NCBI RefSeq assembly: GCF_963678635.1
Contig: NC_087069.1
Coordinates: 43,848,688-43,912,687, forward strand
Reading direction: 5' to 3'
From: Symsagittifera roscoffensis
Taxonomy: Eukaryota; Xenacoelomorpha; Acoela; Convolutidae
DNA length: 64,000 nt
Under the pieces are notes generated by a model that saw nothing but the letters and a program-made list of their open reading frames with translations, searched no databases and was not told where the DNA came from. The position numbers and the translations under genes are program-made. Positions within the stretch are counted from its first letter, which is position 1; each line of letters begins with the position of its first letter. Below, in pieces: positions 1 to 10,817 of the stretch.

Positions 1-1173
1 GAGTTCAATTTTAAATTATCTGCTGATAGGGATTTAAATAGCACTCTCCAAATACAAACGTGGAAATGGCGCAAAAAACGTGATTGATTTCTATTTCGAA
101 AAAGGAATTTATCTATCAGATCTCCCAGCAAAATGTAAGCCTTATCTTTTAATCCAGTTTTCTCAAATTGGCTTAATCTTATCAAAATAGCGCCAATCAT
201 GAATCGTTCTAGAAATTCAAGAGCTGAAAGGTCATCTATTTTTTTCTTTGAAATCCGAAAATTGAGACTTTTTAAAAGTTTTTTTTTACGTTTACTTGCG
301 TTCAATACTCTTTTCCAATCCTTAATTGGCTAGGTTTTAAAATGGTTCAATGATAACAATTTGATTGCTTTTTCATGAATTTTGGTTTAATTGCATTTTT
401 GTTATTGATGTTTTGTTCAACTTTCTTTTTCTTTAAACATGTTTCTGTCGGACCGGACTTTCTTTTTTTCTTTGAAATCCGAAAGTTAAGATTTTTCATT
501 GGGTAAAAACTAATGAAATATTTAGGTTTTAGCTGTCATTAAAAAAACGTTTCATTTAATTTCTTTCCACTTCCTGATAGTATTGATAGGTTTTCGGACT
601 CATTATTAAGAGAAACGAACGTGGTGAAAACTCTTCTATAAGTCTTTTTTTCTAATTTTTTTAAAGGAAAGTCATGTAATTTTGTACTTATTTATATATG
701 AACTTTTTGAGTTCAATTTTAAATCATCTGCTGAAAGTGATTTAAATCGCACTCTCCAAATACAAACGTGGAAATGGCGCGAAAAAACGTGATTGATTTC
801 TATTTCAAAAAAGGAATTTATCTATCAGATTTCCCAGCAAAATTTAAGCTTAACCTTTTAATCCAGTTTTCTCAAATTGGCCTAATATTATCAAAAAAGA
901 GCCAATCATGAATCGTTCTAGAAATTCGAGAGCTGAAAAGTCATCTATTTTTTTCTTTGAAATCCGAAAATTGAGACTTTTTAAAAGTTTTTTTTTACGT
1001 TTACTTGCGTTCAATACTCTTTTCCAATCCTTAATTGGCTAGGTTTTAAAATGGTTCAATGATAACAATTTGATTGTTTTTTCATGAATTTTGGTTTATT
1101 TGCATTTTTGTTATTGATGTTTTGTTCAACTTTCTTTTTCTTTAAACATGTTTCTGTCGGACCGGACTTTCTT
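1..1173. repeat. Tandem pair of fold-back-family arms (708 bp period)
   Basis: Bases 1 to about 465 recur at 709 to about 1173 with a few per cent difference, starting at the shared word GAGTTCAATTTTAAAT. The unit also matches, in reverse complement, the right half of the fold-back element at about 38.89-39.40 kb (shared words include GGAAAAGAGT and TTTCCACGTT), and more weakly 35.70-35.90 kb in direct orientation. No coding sequence is visible. The copy is cut by the window start, so its true left end is unknown. Confidence 0.8.
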
Positions 1174-3360
1174 TGTAACAAAAATTAAAACCGACGTTTC
1201 TTTTCAGCTCAAGAATATCTCAAAATAAATTGTTTTTTCCTGGGCAGCGTCTCTTTCTTGTTTCTACATCTTTGTTTGATTTAGGTTTTTTTGATCAATT
1301 TTTTCTTCCCGCAGGAAGTACAATTATTAGTTTTTTGAATTGTTTTGTAATTGTTTTTAAAGTGTATCATTTGCAATACTTTGTTTTTTTTAGAAACGTT
1401 TTAAGTTTTTTTTCAGGTAAGGTGTGTTGTTTGTCTATTCTTACGTGTTTTGATTCATGCAAAATGATATGAAATTGTTCGTTAATTCTATATTGTTTCA
1501 AATGAATAAAAAAATCAGATTTTGTTTTCATCAGTGTTCTTTTTCAAAGAGTTTCAGTCTGCATAGTTGGCAGATTTGAAACGTCAGCTAGAGTCAAACT
1601 GATTTTGATGCTTAATTTTTTTTCAAAAATGTTTTCCAACATTTTTCTATTAAGATTTTTTGACATTTTTTCTAGACATCCATTTTTCCATCGTTAGCAG
1701 TGCGAAGCTCTGCTTCCTCTCGGTATTCATTTTTCATCCATATGGTACTTTCAATTTTGGAAAACTACTAAAATTGTCATAATGTAACCCACTTTAGCAT
1801 GGTGAACATACTATTTATTGTAAACAGTTTCGCTTCTATGCGTTTCATAACATTTCGCAATTAGTGTTGTGAAAACACAGAAACTGGAGTATGGCGAGCG
1901 GGAGGTTATTGGAAAAAAGCCAACTATTCGCGTTTGTTTTCTGATTGTGGAACGTGTAAGATTTACATCTGGAGGTAAAAGTTAAACCCAGTTTTCACTT
2001 ATATATCCAGAAAAAAGAAAAAATGTAAGATTTAAAAAAAGAATTTTTGTACAAGTGTGTAGCTCATTTCTACTTAAAAAACTGCTCAAAAAAGATTTTT
2101 TTCAGGCCTTAAAAGACTCGCGCTGTGAATTTCAAAAAGCAATTTGGTAGAATTCATGCTAAATCAGTTTTTGGCGACAATGAGAAGTTACTTTACCGTC
2201 GTTCAAATCACAACTGAAATAGTTCTTTAACCACATCACACATTCAGATAATCACTTATATTACTAATTTTTGATGTATCACTTTATTCAGATAATCACT
2301 TGTGTTATTTAATTTTGATTTTAAAATGATAAGAAATTTAACTTACACTTGAAGTCAAAATTCTTCCATTTTCAGTGGCTGGCATCCAAAGTTGCAGGTG
2401 AAAAATGGTCGAAAACTCATAAACATTGGCTGATTTGCATTTCTTTCACATTTCAAAATTTCTTAGTTAACAGTTTTTTTTTCAATTGTTATAGTTAAAT
2501 GCGTTATGTTAGGATGAAAAGTAAGAAGAACAAATGTATTCAAAATATTTAGTCACCTCATATTGCGCAATTTGATTGCATTATAATGGTGGTAAAATGG
2601 ACTACTTTTTTTTGAAAACTAAAAGCATAGGATGATGATTAGAAAAGTATAGTAAAAAAAAACTTTGAGGAAAAATAACAATTCGACTGCCTGAAACATT
2701 TAAAAAGGCAAATCTATCGACTAAGTTATCTAGAAAAATGCCTCATAATATGTACGCCCTCTATAGTGTGTAATGCAAATTATGTAATCAAGTTATTGCT
2801 TCGTTAAGCATTCTTGTTAGGTTTTTGACTGCGCAACCAAAAAAAATTAAAAACGGGAATAAAAACAGGTTGGGAATATGAAACTGTTATGCAAAAAGAG
2901 GCGGCGAAAAAATTGCGTAAAAGTCTGCACGTATTGTTAGTGTGTAGTGTTGATGCCTAGTTGAAGATATAAGTCGCAAATGCGCTGCAATTTGAGAGCT
3001 GAGCATGTGCAAGATGCCCACAGTTAAATGAGCTCAGTTTTAGGTGAGCTCGAGTCGAATCTAATGTATTTCATGGCGAATTACTTTATTAGGTCATCTA
3101 GAAAATGGCATCATAATCTGCACGTGATTTACAGTTCGTAACGCGAGTTGTTGTAAGTAAGGTATTTCTCAGTAAAGCATCATATTCTGCACATATACAA
3201 CAATTTGAGAGGCGAGTTGTTGCAAGTACAGTACGGCTAAATTAAATAACTGTTTTGAGCTTGTGATTGCGGAATTAAACATTTCGCTAAACTTTGGAAT
3301 GTGCGCGACTTAATAAGCTCATGAGTAGGTGGGCTCTAGTTGAAACTCAAATAGTTAAGC
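1174..3360. other. No recognisable gene
   Basis: The stretch is AT-rich with many short homopolymers. The only long open frame (1230-1472, plus) is rich in Phe and Leu, low in complexity and looks like chance. Between about 2.72 and 3.25 kb there are weakly repeated words (TCTAGAAAA, CATAATCTGCACG, GCGAGTTGTTG), suggesting an old degenerate tandem repeat. I see nothing else. Confidence 0.5.
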
Positions 3361-3384
3361 CCCGGGAGTAGATGTTGGGGCAGT

Positions 3385-3720
3385 TCAGCCGGGGGGGGGG
3401 GGGGGGGTGCTGACTTCCATTTATTAACATAGGCCATAGAGTATCCGGTCAGCACCCTATGTATTAAGATAGGCTATAGATTTCCCAATGTATTAAGATA
3501 GGGAATAGGTTTCCCAATGTATTAAGATACGAAGTTTCAGATGGTAAGATGGTAAGTTTTTTTTCCGCGCACGAATTTTGCATGTATAGATTTCCGTATA
3601 TATTAGAAATTCATTGTAGGGAAGTAAGAACTCATTAGGGAATAGATTTCCCTATGTATTAAGATAGGGAATAGGTTTCCTATGTATTAAGATGATAAGG
3701 TTTCATATGGTAAGTTTCAG
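3385..3720. repeat. Poly-G tract and TATTAAGATAGGGAAT minisatellite
   Basis: A run of G (about 17) at 3391-3407 is followed by degenerate units of about 28-30 bp containing TATGTATTAAGATAGG and ATAGATTTCCC. The same poly-G plus minisatellite combination occurs at 39,893-40,075, and the minisatellite recurs inverted at about 55,680-55,868, where it forms the outer ends of a large inverted-repeat element. By analogy this tract may be the end of a related element whose body continues into the gap and the palindrome array on its right. Confidence 0.75.
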
Positions 3721-3793
3721 AAAAACTTTGGCATCCGAGTTTTTTGGAGCCCGATTTAGCCGATACTTGCGTTTCTTAGCTAACTTCTACAAT

Positions 3794-3993
3794 NNNNNNN
3801 NNNNNNNNNNNNNNNNNNNNNNNNNNNNNNNNNNNNNNNNNNNNNNNNNNNNNNNNNNNNNNNNNNNNNNNNNNNNNNNNNNNNNNNNNNNNNNNNNNNN
3901 NNNNNNNNNNNNNNNNNNNNNNNNNNNNNNNNNNNNNNNNNNNNNNNNNNNNNNNNNNNNNNNNNNNNNNNNNNNNNNNNNNNNNNNNNNNNN
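3794..3993. other. Assembly gap of exactly 200 N
   Basis: A run of 200 undetermined bases separates the minisatellite-side flank from the first palindrome arm. The exact length equals that of the gap at 44,022-44,221, so it is probably a placeholder rather than a measured distance. Open frames crossing it are artefacts. Confidence 0.95.
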
Positions 3994-4571
3994 GAAAGCG
4001 CGCTCGGCAGTCTCCGAAAACACTCCACGAAAAGCTAAAATTGAATATAAAAGAAGTTTGGATCTTTTTCCATTGATAGTTTTTGAACAATAATTTGAAC
4101 TCGATTGTTGCTGGAATTGGCCTATTCATCAATCAGAACCCTCGAACAAAAGCAACATTATCAAAACTGTATACCTTTCTGGATTTTTGTAGATTCAGTA
4201 AAGCCTATTATCTATAGTAATTTGTCCTACGTTTTCTGGGTGTTTTCAATTTCAGCTTTTCGTGGAGTGTGTTTGGAGACTGCCGAGCGCGCTTTCCTTC
4301 AGGATGTAGAAAAATTACTTTGATAAGAAGAATGCTTCTTCTTGATATGAATGTTCAGTTTCTCAACGCTATATGAATGATAATTACAATTTGAATAACG
4401 CCACAGGTTTTACGATGCCTGGACACATCTTTTTTATGTATATTTCTACCACACTCAAGACAAGCATTTCTTTAGTTTTTATTCATCTCACTAAATATAG
4501 AAAAAATTGAGATTAACTGGGAGGTTTCGAAACCTCCGATTTGTTTTCAAGTTTTTTCTTTACTTAGTGTG

Positions 4572-4670
4572 ATGAATAAAAATCAACGAATTGCATGTCT
4601 TGAGTGTGGAAGAGAAATAAATGTAAAAAGTGTGTCAAGACATCGTAAAACCTGTGGCGTTATTCAAATT
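4572..4670 (+). CDS. C2HC zinc-finger mini-exon in palindrome arm
   Basis: A 99-base open segment starts at ATG and runs into a GT donor. It contains CLECGRE, then SRHRKTC, giving a CX2C-X11-H-X3-C arrangement like C2HC zinc fingers that bind nucleic acid or protein. The full gene is not visible; this would be a first or internal exon. The opposite arm of every palindrome encodes the same finger on the other strand. Related fingers at about 41.65-41.73 kb and 52.34-52.42 kb keep the HR(K/R)xCGV core although their DNA has diverged. That pattern suggests past selection on protein. The host role is unknown. Confidence 0.5.
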
Positions 4671-6883
4671 GTAATTTTTATTCTTATAGCGGCTTGAAAC
4701 TGAACATTCATACCAAGAAGAAGCATTTTTCTTGTCAAAATAATTTTATCTACATCCTGAAGGAAAGCGAGCTCGGCAGTCTCCGAACACACTCCACAAA
4801 AATTTAAAATTGAAAACACCCAGAAAACGTAGGACAAATTACTATAGATAATTGGCTTTACTGAGTCTATAAAAATCTAGAAACGTTTACAGTTTGGATA
4901 ATGTTGCTTTTGTTCAAAGATTCTGATTGATGACTAGGCCAATTCCAGCAAAAATCGAGTTCAAACTATTGTTCAAAAACTGTCAATGGAAAAAGATCCA
5001 AACTTCTTTTATATTCAGTTTTAGCTTTTCGTGGAATTGGGTTCGAAGACTGTCGAGCGCGCTTTCCTTCACGATGTAGAGAAATTATTTTGACAAAAAG
5101 AATGCATCTTCTTGATATGAATGTTCAGTTTCTCAACGCTATATGAATGATAGTTACAATTTGAATAACCCCAGAGGTTTTACGATGTCTTGAAACATGT
5201 TTTACATGTATATCGCTACCACACTCAAGACATGCACTTCTTTAGTTTTTATTCATCTCACTGAGTAAAGAAAAAAATTTAGATTAAATGGGAGGTTTCG
5301 AAACTTTCGATTTGTTTTCAAGTTTTTTCCTTACTTAGTGAGATGAAAAAAGATCAAAGAAAAGCATGTCTTGAGTGTGGTAGAAAAATACATGTAAAAA
5401 TTGTGTCAAGACATCGTAAAAAACCTGTGGCGTTATTCAAATTGTAATTATCATTCATATAGCGTTGAGAAACTGAACATTCATTTCAAGCAGATGCAAT
5501 CTTCTTGTCAACATAATTTCTCTACATCGTGAAGGAAAGCGCGCTCGGCAGTCTCCGAAAACACTCCACGAAAAGCTAAAATTGAATATAAAAGAAGTTT
5601 GGATCTTTTTCCATTGATAGTTTTTGAACAATAATTTGAACTCGATTGTTGCTGGAATTGGCCTATTCATCAATCAGAACCCTCGAACAAAAGCAACATT
5701 ATCAAAACTGTATACCTTTCTGGATTTTTGTAGATTCAGTAAAGCCTATTATCTATAGTAATTTGTCCTACGTTTTCTGGGTGTTTTCAATTTCAGCTTT
5801 TCGTGGAGTGTGTTTGGAGACTGCCGAGCGCGCTTTCCTTCAGGATGTAGAAAAATTACTTTGATAAGAAGAATGCTTCTTCTTGATATGAATGTTCAGT
5901 TTCTCAACGCTATATGAATGATAATTACAATTTGAATAACGCCACAGGTTTTACGATGCCTGGACACATCTTTTTTATGTATATTTCTACTACACTCAAG
6001 ACATGCACTTTTTTAGTTTTTATTCATCTCACTAAGTAAAGAAAAAAATTGAGATTAAATGGGAGGTTTCGAAACCTCCGATTTGTTTTCAAGTTTTTTC
6101 CTTACTTAGTGAGATGAAAAAAGATCAAAGAAAAGCATGTCTTGAGTGTGGTAGAAAAATACAAGTAAAAATTGTGTCAAGACATCGTAAAAAACCTGTG
6201 GCGTTATTCAAATTGTAATTATCATTCATATAGCGTTGAGAAACTGAACATTCATTTCAAGCAGATGCAATCTTCTTGTCAACATAATTTCTCTACATCG
6301 TGAAGGAAAGCGCGCTCGGCAGTCTCCGAAAACACTCCACGAAAAGCTAAAATTGAATATAAAAGAAGTTTGGATCTTTTTCCATTGATAGTTTTTGAAC
6401 AATAATTTGAACTCGATTGTTGCTGGAATTGGCCTATTCATCAATCAGAACCCTCGAACAAAAGCAACATTATCAAAACTGTATACCTTTCTGGATTTTT
6501 GTAGATTCAGTAAAGCCTATTATCTATAGTAATTTGTCCTACGTTTTCTGGGTGTTTTCAATTTCAGCTTTTCGTGGAGTGTGTTTGGAGACTGCCGAGC
6601 GCGCTTTCCTTCAGGATGTAGAAAAATTACTTTGATAAGAAGAATGCTTCTTCTTGATATGAATGTTCAGTTTCTCAACGCTATATGAATGATAATTACA
6701 ATTTGAATAACGCCACAGGTTTTACGATGCCTGGACACATCTTTTTTATGTATATTTCTACCACACTCAAGACAAGCATTTCTTTAGTTTTTATTCATCT
6801 CACTAAATATAGAAAAAATTGAGATTAACTGGGAGGTTTCGAAACCTCCGATTTGTTTTCAAGTTTTTTCTTTACTTAGTGTG

Positions 6884-6982
6884 ATGAATAAAAATCAACG
6901 AATTGCATGTCTTGAGTGTGGAAGAGAAATAAATGTAAAAAGTGTGTCAAGACATCGTAAAACCTGTGGCGTTATTCAAATT
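6884..6982 (+). CDS. C2HC zinc-finger mini-exon, second plus-strand copy
   Basis: This is the same exon as at 4572, in the right arm of the fourth palindrome, with the same start, finger residues (CLEC, RHRKTC) and GT donor. Its near identity to the 4572 copy indicates recent amplification or local conversion within the array. Confidence 0.45.
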
Positions 6983-8421
6983 GTAATTTTTATTCTTATA
7001 GCGGCTTGAAACTGAACATTCATACCAAGAAGAAGCATTTTTCTTGTCAAAATAATTTTATCTACATCCTGAAGGAAAGCGAGCTCGGCAGTCTCCGAAC
7101 ACACTCCACAAAAATTTAAAATTGAAAACACCCAGAAAACGTAGGACAAATTACTATAGATAATTGGCTTTACTGAGTCTATAAAAATCTAGAAACGTTT
7201 ACAGTTTGGATAATGTTGCTTTTGTTCAAAGATTCTGATTGATGACTAGGCCAATTCCAGCAAAAATCGAGTTCAAACTATTGTTCAAAAACTGTCAATG
7301 GAAAAAGATCCAAACTTCTTTTATATTCAGTTTTAGCTTTTCGTGGAATTGGGTTCGAAGACTGTCGAGCGCGCTTTCCTTCACGATGTAGAGAAATTAT
7401 TTTGACAAAAAGAATGCATCTTCTTGATATGAATGTTCAGTTTCTCAACGCTATATGAATGATAGTTACAATTTGAATAACCCCAGAGGTTTTACGATGT
7501 CTTGAAACATGTTTTACATGTATATCGCTACCACACTCAAGACATGCACTTCTTTAGTTTTTACTCATCTCACTGAGTAAAGAAAAAAATTTAGATTAAA
7601 TGGGAGGTTTCGAAACTTTCGATTTGTTTTCAAGTTTTTTCTTAACTTAGTGAGATGAATAAAAATCAACGAATTGCATGTCTTGAGTGTGGTAAAAAAT
7701 ACATGTAAAAAGTGTGTAAAGACATCGTAAAACCTGTGGCGTTATTCAAATTGTAATTATCATTCATATAGCGTTGAGAAACTGAACATTCATACCAAGA
7801 AGATGCATTCTTCTTGTCAAAATAATTTCTCTACATCGTGAAGGAAAGCGCGCTCGGCAGTCTCCGAACACTCTCTACGAAAAGCTAAAATTGAATATAA
7901 AAAAAGTTTGGATCTTTTTCCATTGATAGTTTTTGAACAATAATTTGAACTCGATTGTTGCTGGAATTGGCCTAGTCATCAATCAGAACCCTCGAACAAA
8001 AGCAACATAATCAAAATTGTATACGTTTCTAGGTTTTTATAGACTCTATAAAGCCTATTATCGATAGTAAATTGTTCTACGTTTTCTGGGTGTTTTCAAT
8101 TTTAGCTTTTCGCGGAGTGTGTTCGGAGACTGCCGAGCGCGCTTTTCTTCTGGATGTAGAAAAATTACTTTGATAAGAAGAATGCTTCTTCTTGATATGA
8201 ATGTTCAGTTTCTCAACGCTATATGAATGATATTTACAATTTGAATTACGCCACAGGTTTTACGATCCCTTGACACATCTTTTACATGAATATTTCTACC
8301 ACACTCAAGACAAGCATTTCTTTAGTTTTTATTCATCTCACTAAATAAAGAAAAAATTGAGATTGAATGGGGTGTTTCGAAACTTTCGATTTGTTTTCAA
8401 GTTTTTTCTTTATTTAGTGTG

Positions 8422-8520
8422 ATGAATAAAAATCAACGAATTGCATGTCTTGAGTGTGGAAGAGAAATAAATGTAAAAAGTGTGTCAAGACATCGTAAAA
8501 CCTGTGGCGTTATTCAAATT
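8422..8520 (+). CDS. C2HC zinc-finger mini-exon with consensus donor
   Basis: This third plus-strand copy, in the last palindrome, keeps the frame and finger residues of the 4572 copy. It ends at GTAAGT, the nematode consensus splice donor, whereas the sister copies read GTAATT. This is the best evidence that the segment was a spliced exon rather than a chance frame. Confidence 0.5.
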
Positions 8521-8862
8521 GTAAGTTTTATTCTTATAGCGGCGAGAAACTGAACATTCATACCAAGAAAAAGAATTTTTCTTGTCAAAATAATTTTTCT
8601 ACACCCTGAAGGAAAGCGAGCTCGGCAGTCTCCGAACACACTCCACAAAAAGCTAAAATTGAAACCACCCAGAAAACGTAGGACAAATTACTACAGATAA
8701 TTGGCTTTACTGAGTCTATAAAAATCTAGAAACGTTTACAATTTTGATAATGTTGCTTTTGTTCAAAGATTCTGATTGATGACTAGGCCAATTCCAGCAA
8801 CAATCGAGTTCAAATTATTGTTCAAAAACTGTCAATGGAAAAAGATCCAAACTTCTTCTATC

Positions 8863-10817
8863 TGAGTAATAGCTGACTTAGTAGCTTTTAACGCATATCT
8901 GTTGTACTGAACTTGCAGCAAAAAAATTATATTGTGAACTATTCAGTGGAATTTTATTTGGTAGACCTTTTTCTTAAAAAGTACATGATTTTTATAAATT
9001 ATCAACCCATTGAACTGCTTTGCCTAGCTATCTTTCTATAAGTATCTTAGTTTTTTGAATTTGAATGCGTTCTTGGGGTTTCCCACCAATTTTAGAAAAA
9101 TAACTGATAACTGACGTAGAGAAGAAGAAATGAAGTATTTTATCTGAACTTTGAAAAATTCCAGATTAACATAATTCTGAACTAAAAATATAAAGGGAAC
9201 AGAAGAAATTACAGTTGTCTGGAGTTCAGAAGATTCTTAGTAAAAAGGGTTTTTTTGAGACTTTGCTTTAGTTAAGTGAACGTTCGTTGACATGATTTCC
9301 TTTAAAAAATTATAGTTTGATTAAAAAATTATTCAAATTGGATTGCAAAACACTCAAACTGTGAGTTGCTAGAACAATTAGAAACCATAAAAGAATATTT
9401 TTTGAAATTTACGAGAATTTTATGTTGACTTTTTTTTTACTACATGTTATTTTTAGAAAATTGTGCTTGATTCTAGGTTATGATTAACATGCTAAGAAAC
9501 TTCAAAACTCTCAAGAATGACGAAGAAAAAACTTTTTTGGGTTTTTTGTTTCTAACGTTTGATTACTTAAGTAGAATTATAGAATGTTTAGAGTTTTCAA
9601 GCTGATTTCTTTTAAACTTACTTTGGAAAAGGAAATTAATCGTTAACTGATACAATTTTACCAGCAAAGTGTCTTTTTAGTTTTAAGTTACAAGTTAAGT
9701 TCTGTTTGGAGGGTTGTAGATTTGTCAGTAATCAAAAATCTGCGTTCAATTTATATATTTACCTGAATTGTCAAAGAAAAACTACTATAAAGATCTGCTG
9801 TAGAAATAGATTTAGGGCCCATTGAAGACTAAAAGAAATGAATCTGAAAAGTGTACACATCTATCAATTCTGTTATGAAACGTGTACAGTTTTTGGCAAT
9901 TGACATCAAAAACTCCTCGAAATCTATTTCATCTACGAACAGAGAAGAATAATTGTAATAAAATTTTGGATAAATTATGTGTTTTTGGTAAATTAGCAAC
10001 AAAAACAACATTTATAATAAATCACACTGATTTATTTAAAATGCAATTGGTTATAAGTATTTTAATTTTGTCTCTTTCGAATGAATTTTAGTTAATCTTT
10101 AATAAAAACCCAAACTGGAATGGAATCATAGAATTTTTCACGAAAATTTTAAAATCATTACTTAAATTAATTTTTGAACTGATGTTGTTCACAACATTGA
10201 TGCTCTCTGGGACAGATAATTAGTTGTTAGGAAGATATGCAGCGTAAAAAATTGAATTTTAAACAGATGCTGAGTTTAATTTGAAGAATTGTACGTAACA
10301 GTTTTCAAATGATGTTTTTTGATAATTTTTCCAAGTATTCGGAAGTTTCAGCGGCGTTTCAGTTATTTTTCAGCATAATTTCAGCTATATAGAGTAGTGT
10401 TTTATAAATCAAGGTTTATTAAGAAAAAACTATTAGGTCAAATTATATCAAATTTTATCGTCTTTTGAAGTTTTTTTTTTTACAAATCTTGATTTTTTGT
10501 TGAAAAGTCTCAAATGTTGCCCAGAAACGCAAACCATTGACTTACCAGAAACCGAAAAACATAATGTAAAATCCTAATTCTAAAATTCACACGAAATGAA
10601 CCTTTGATTTTTACTATTCAGATAACGCGCGCCCAATTTTCTTCCAAGAAAACTGTCACTCACTCTTCTAGCAGTAGAGGAGTGATAGAAGATCACATCA
10701 CTCTTCTACTACTAGTAGCTGTAGAACTTATACTTTAAGAAATACTGTAACCACTATATCGTTGTGGGTGAGAATAAATTTTGAAAATTTTACTATGTTA
10801 TTTTTCTGCAATCACAG
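8863..10817. other. No recognisable gene
   Basis: The palindrome array stops inside a linker at about 8862. From there to the first exon of the next gene the sequence is AT-rich. The frames at 9829-10,011 (minus) and 9882-10,091 (plus) overlap on opposite strands and show no family features. Upstream exons of the gene starting at 10,818 could lie here, but I could not identify them. Confidence 0.4.

Larger units (their letters stand above)
3994..8862. repeat. Array of six large palindromes, about 771 bp apart
   Basis: Each palindrome has two arms of roughly 270 bp meeting at a TTCGAA centre (near 4529, 5300, 6071, 6841, 7612 and 8379). The outer end of each arm reads GGAAAGCGCGCTCGGCAGTC or its reverse complement. 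Between palindromes sit linkers of about 200-230 bp in either orientation; reading left to right they run forward, reverse, forward, forward, reverse, forward, then a partial reverse linker ending near 8862. Some 771-bp units are almost identical (5455-5864 and 6226-6635), others differ by several per cent. Each arm holds one small zinc-finger exon, described separately. Confidence 0.9.

Noticed and set aside
1230-1472. 80-codon Phe-rich plus frame as a membrane peptide
   Set aside because: Poly-T-rich DNA gives such frames by chance, and there is no conserved copy or splice evidence.
3692-4132. Open frames crossing the first 200-N gap
   Set aside because: They are open only because undetermined bases contain no stops.
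5455-6635. Repeated 72-codon frames on both strands of the palindromes
   Set aside because: They fall across linkers and arm ends and recur only because the DNA repeats. The reading frame with supporting residues is the zinc-finger one in the arm interior.
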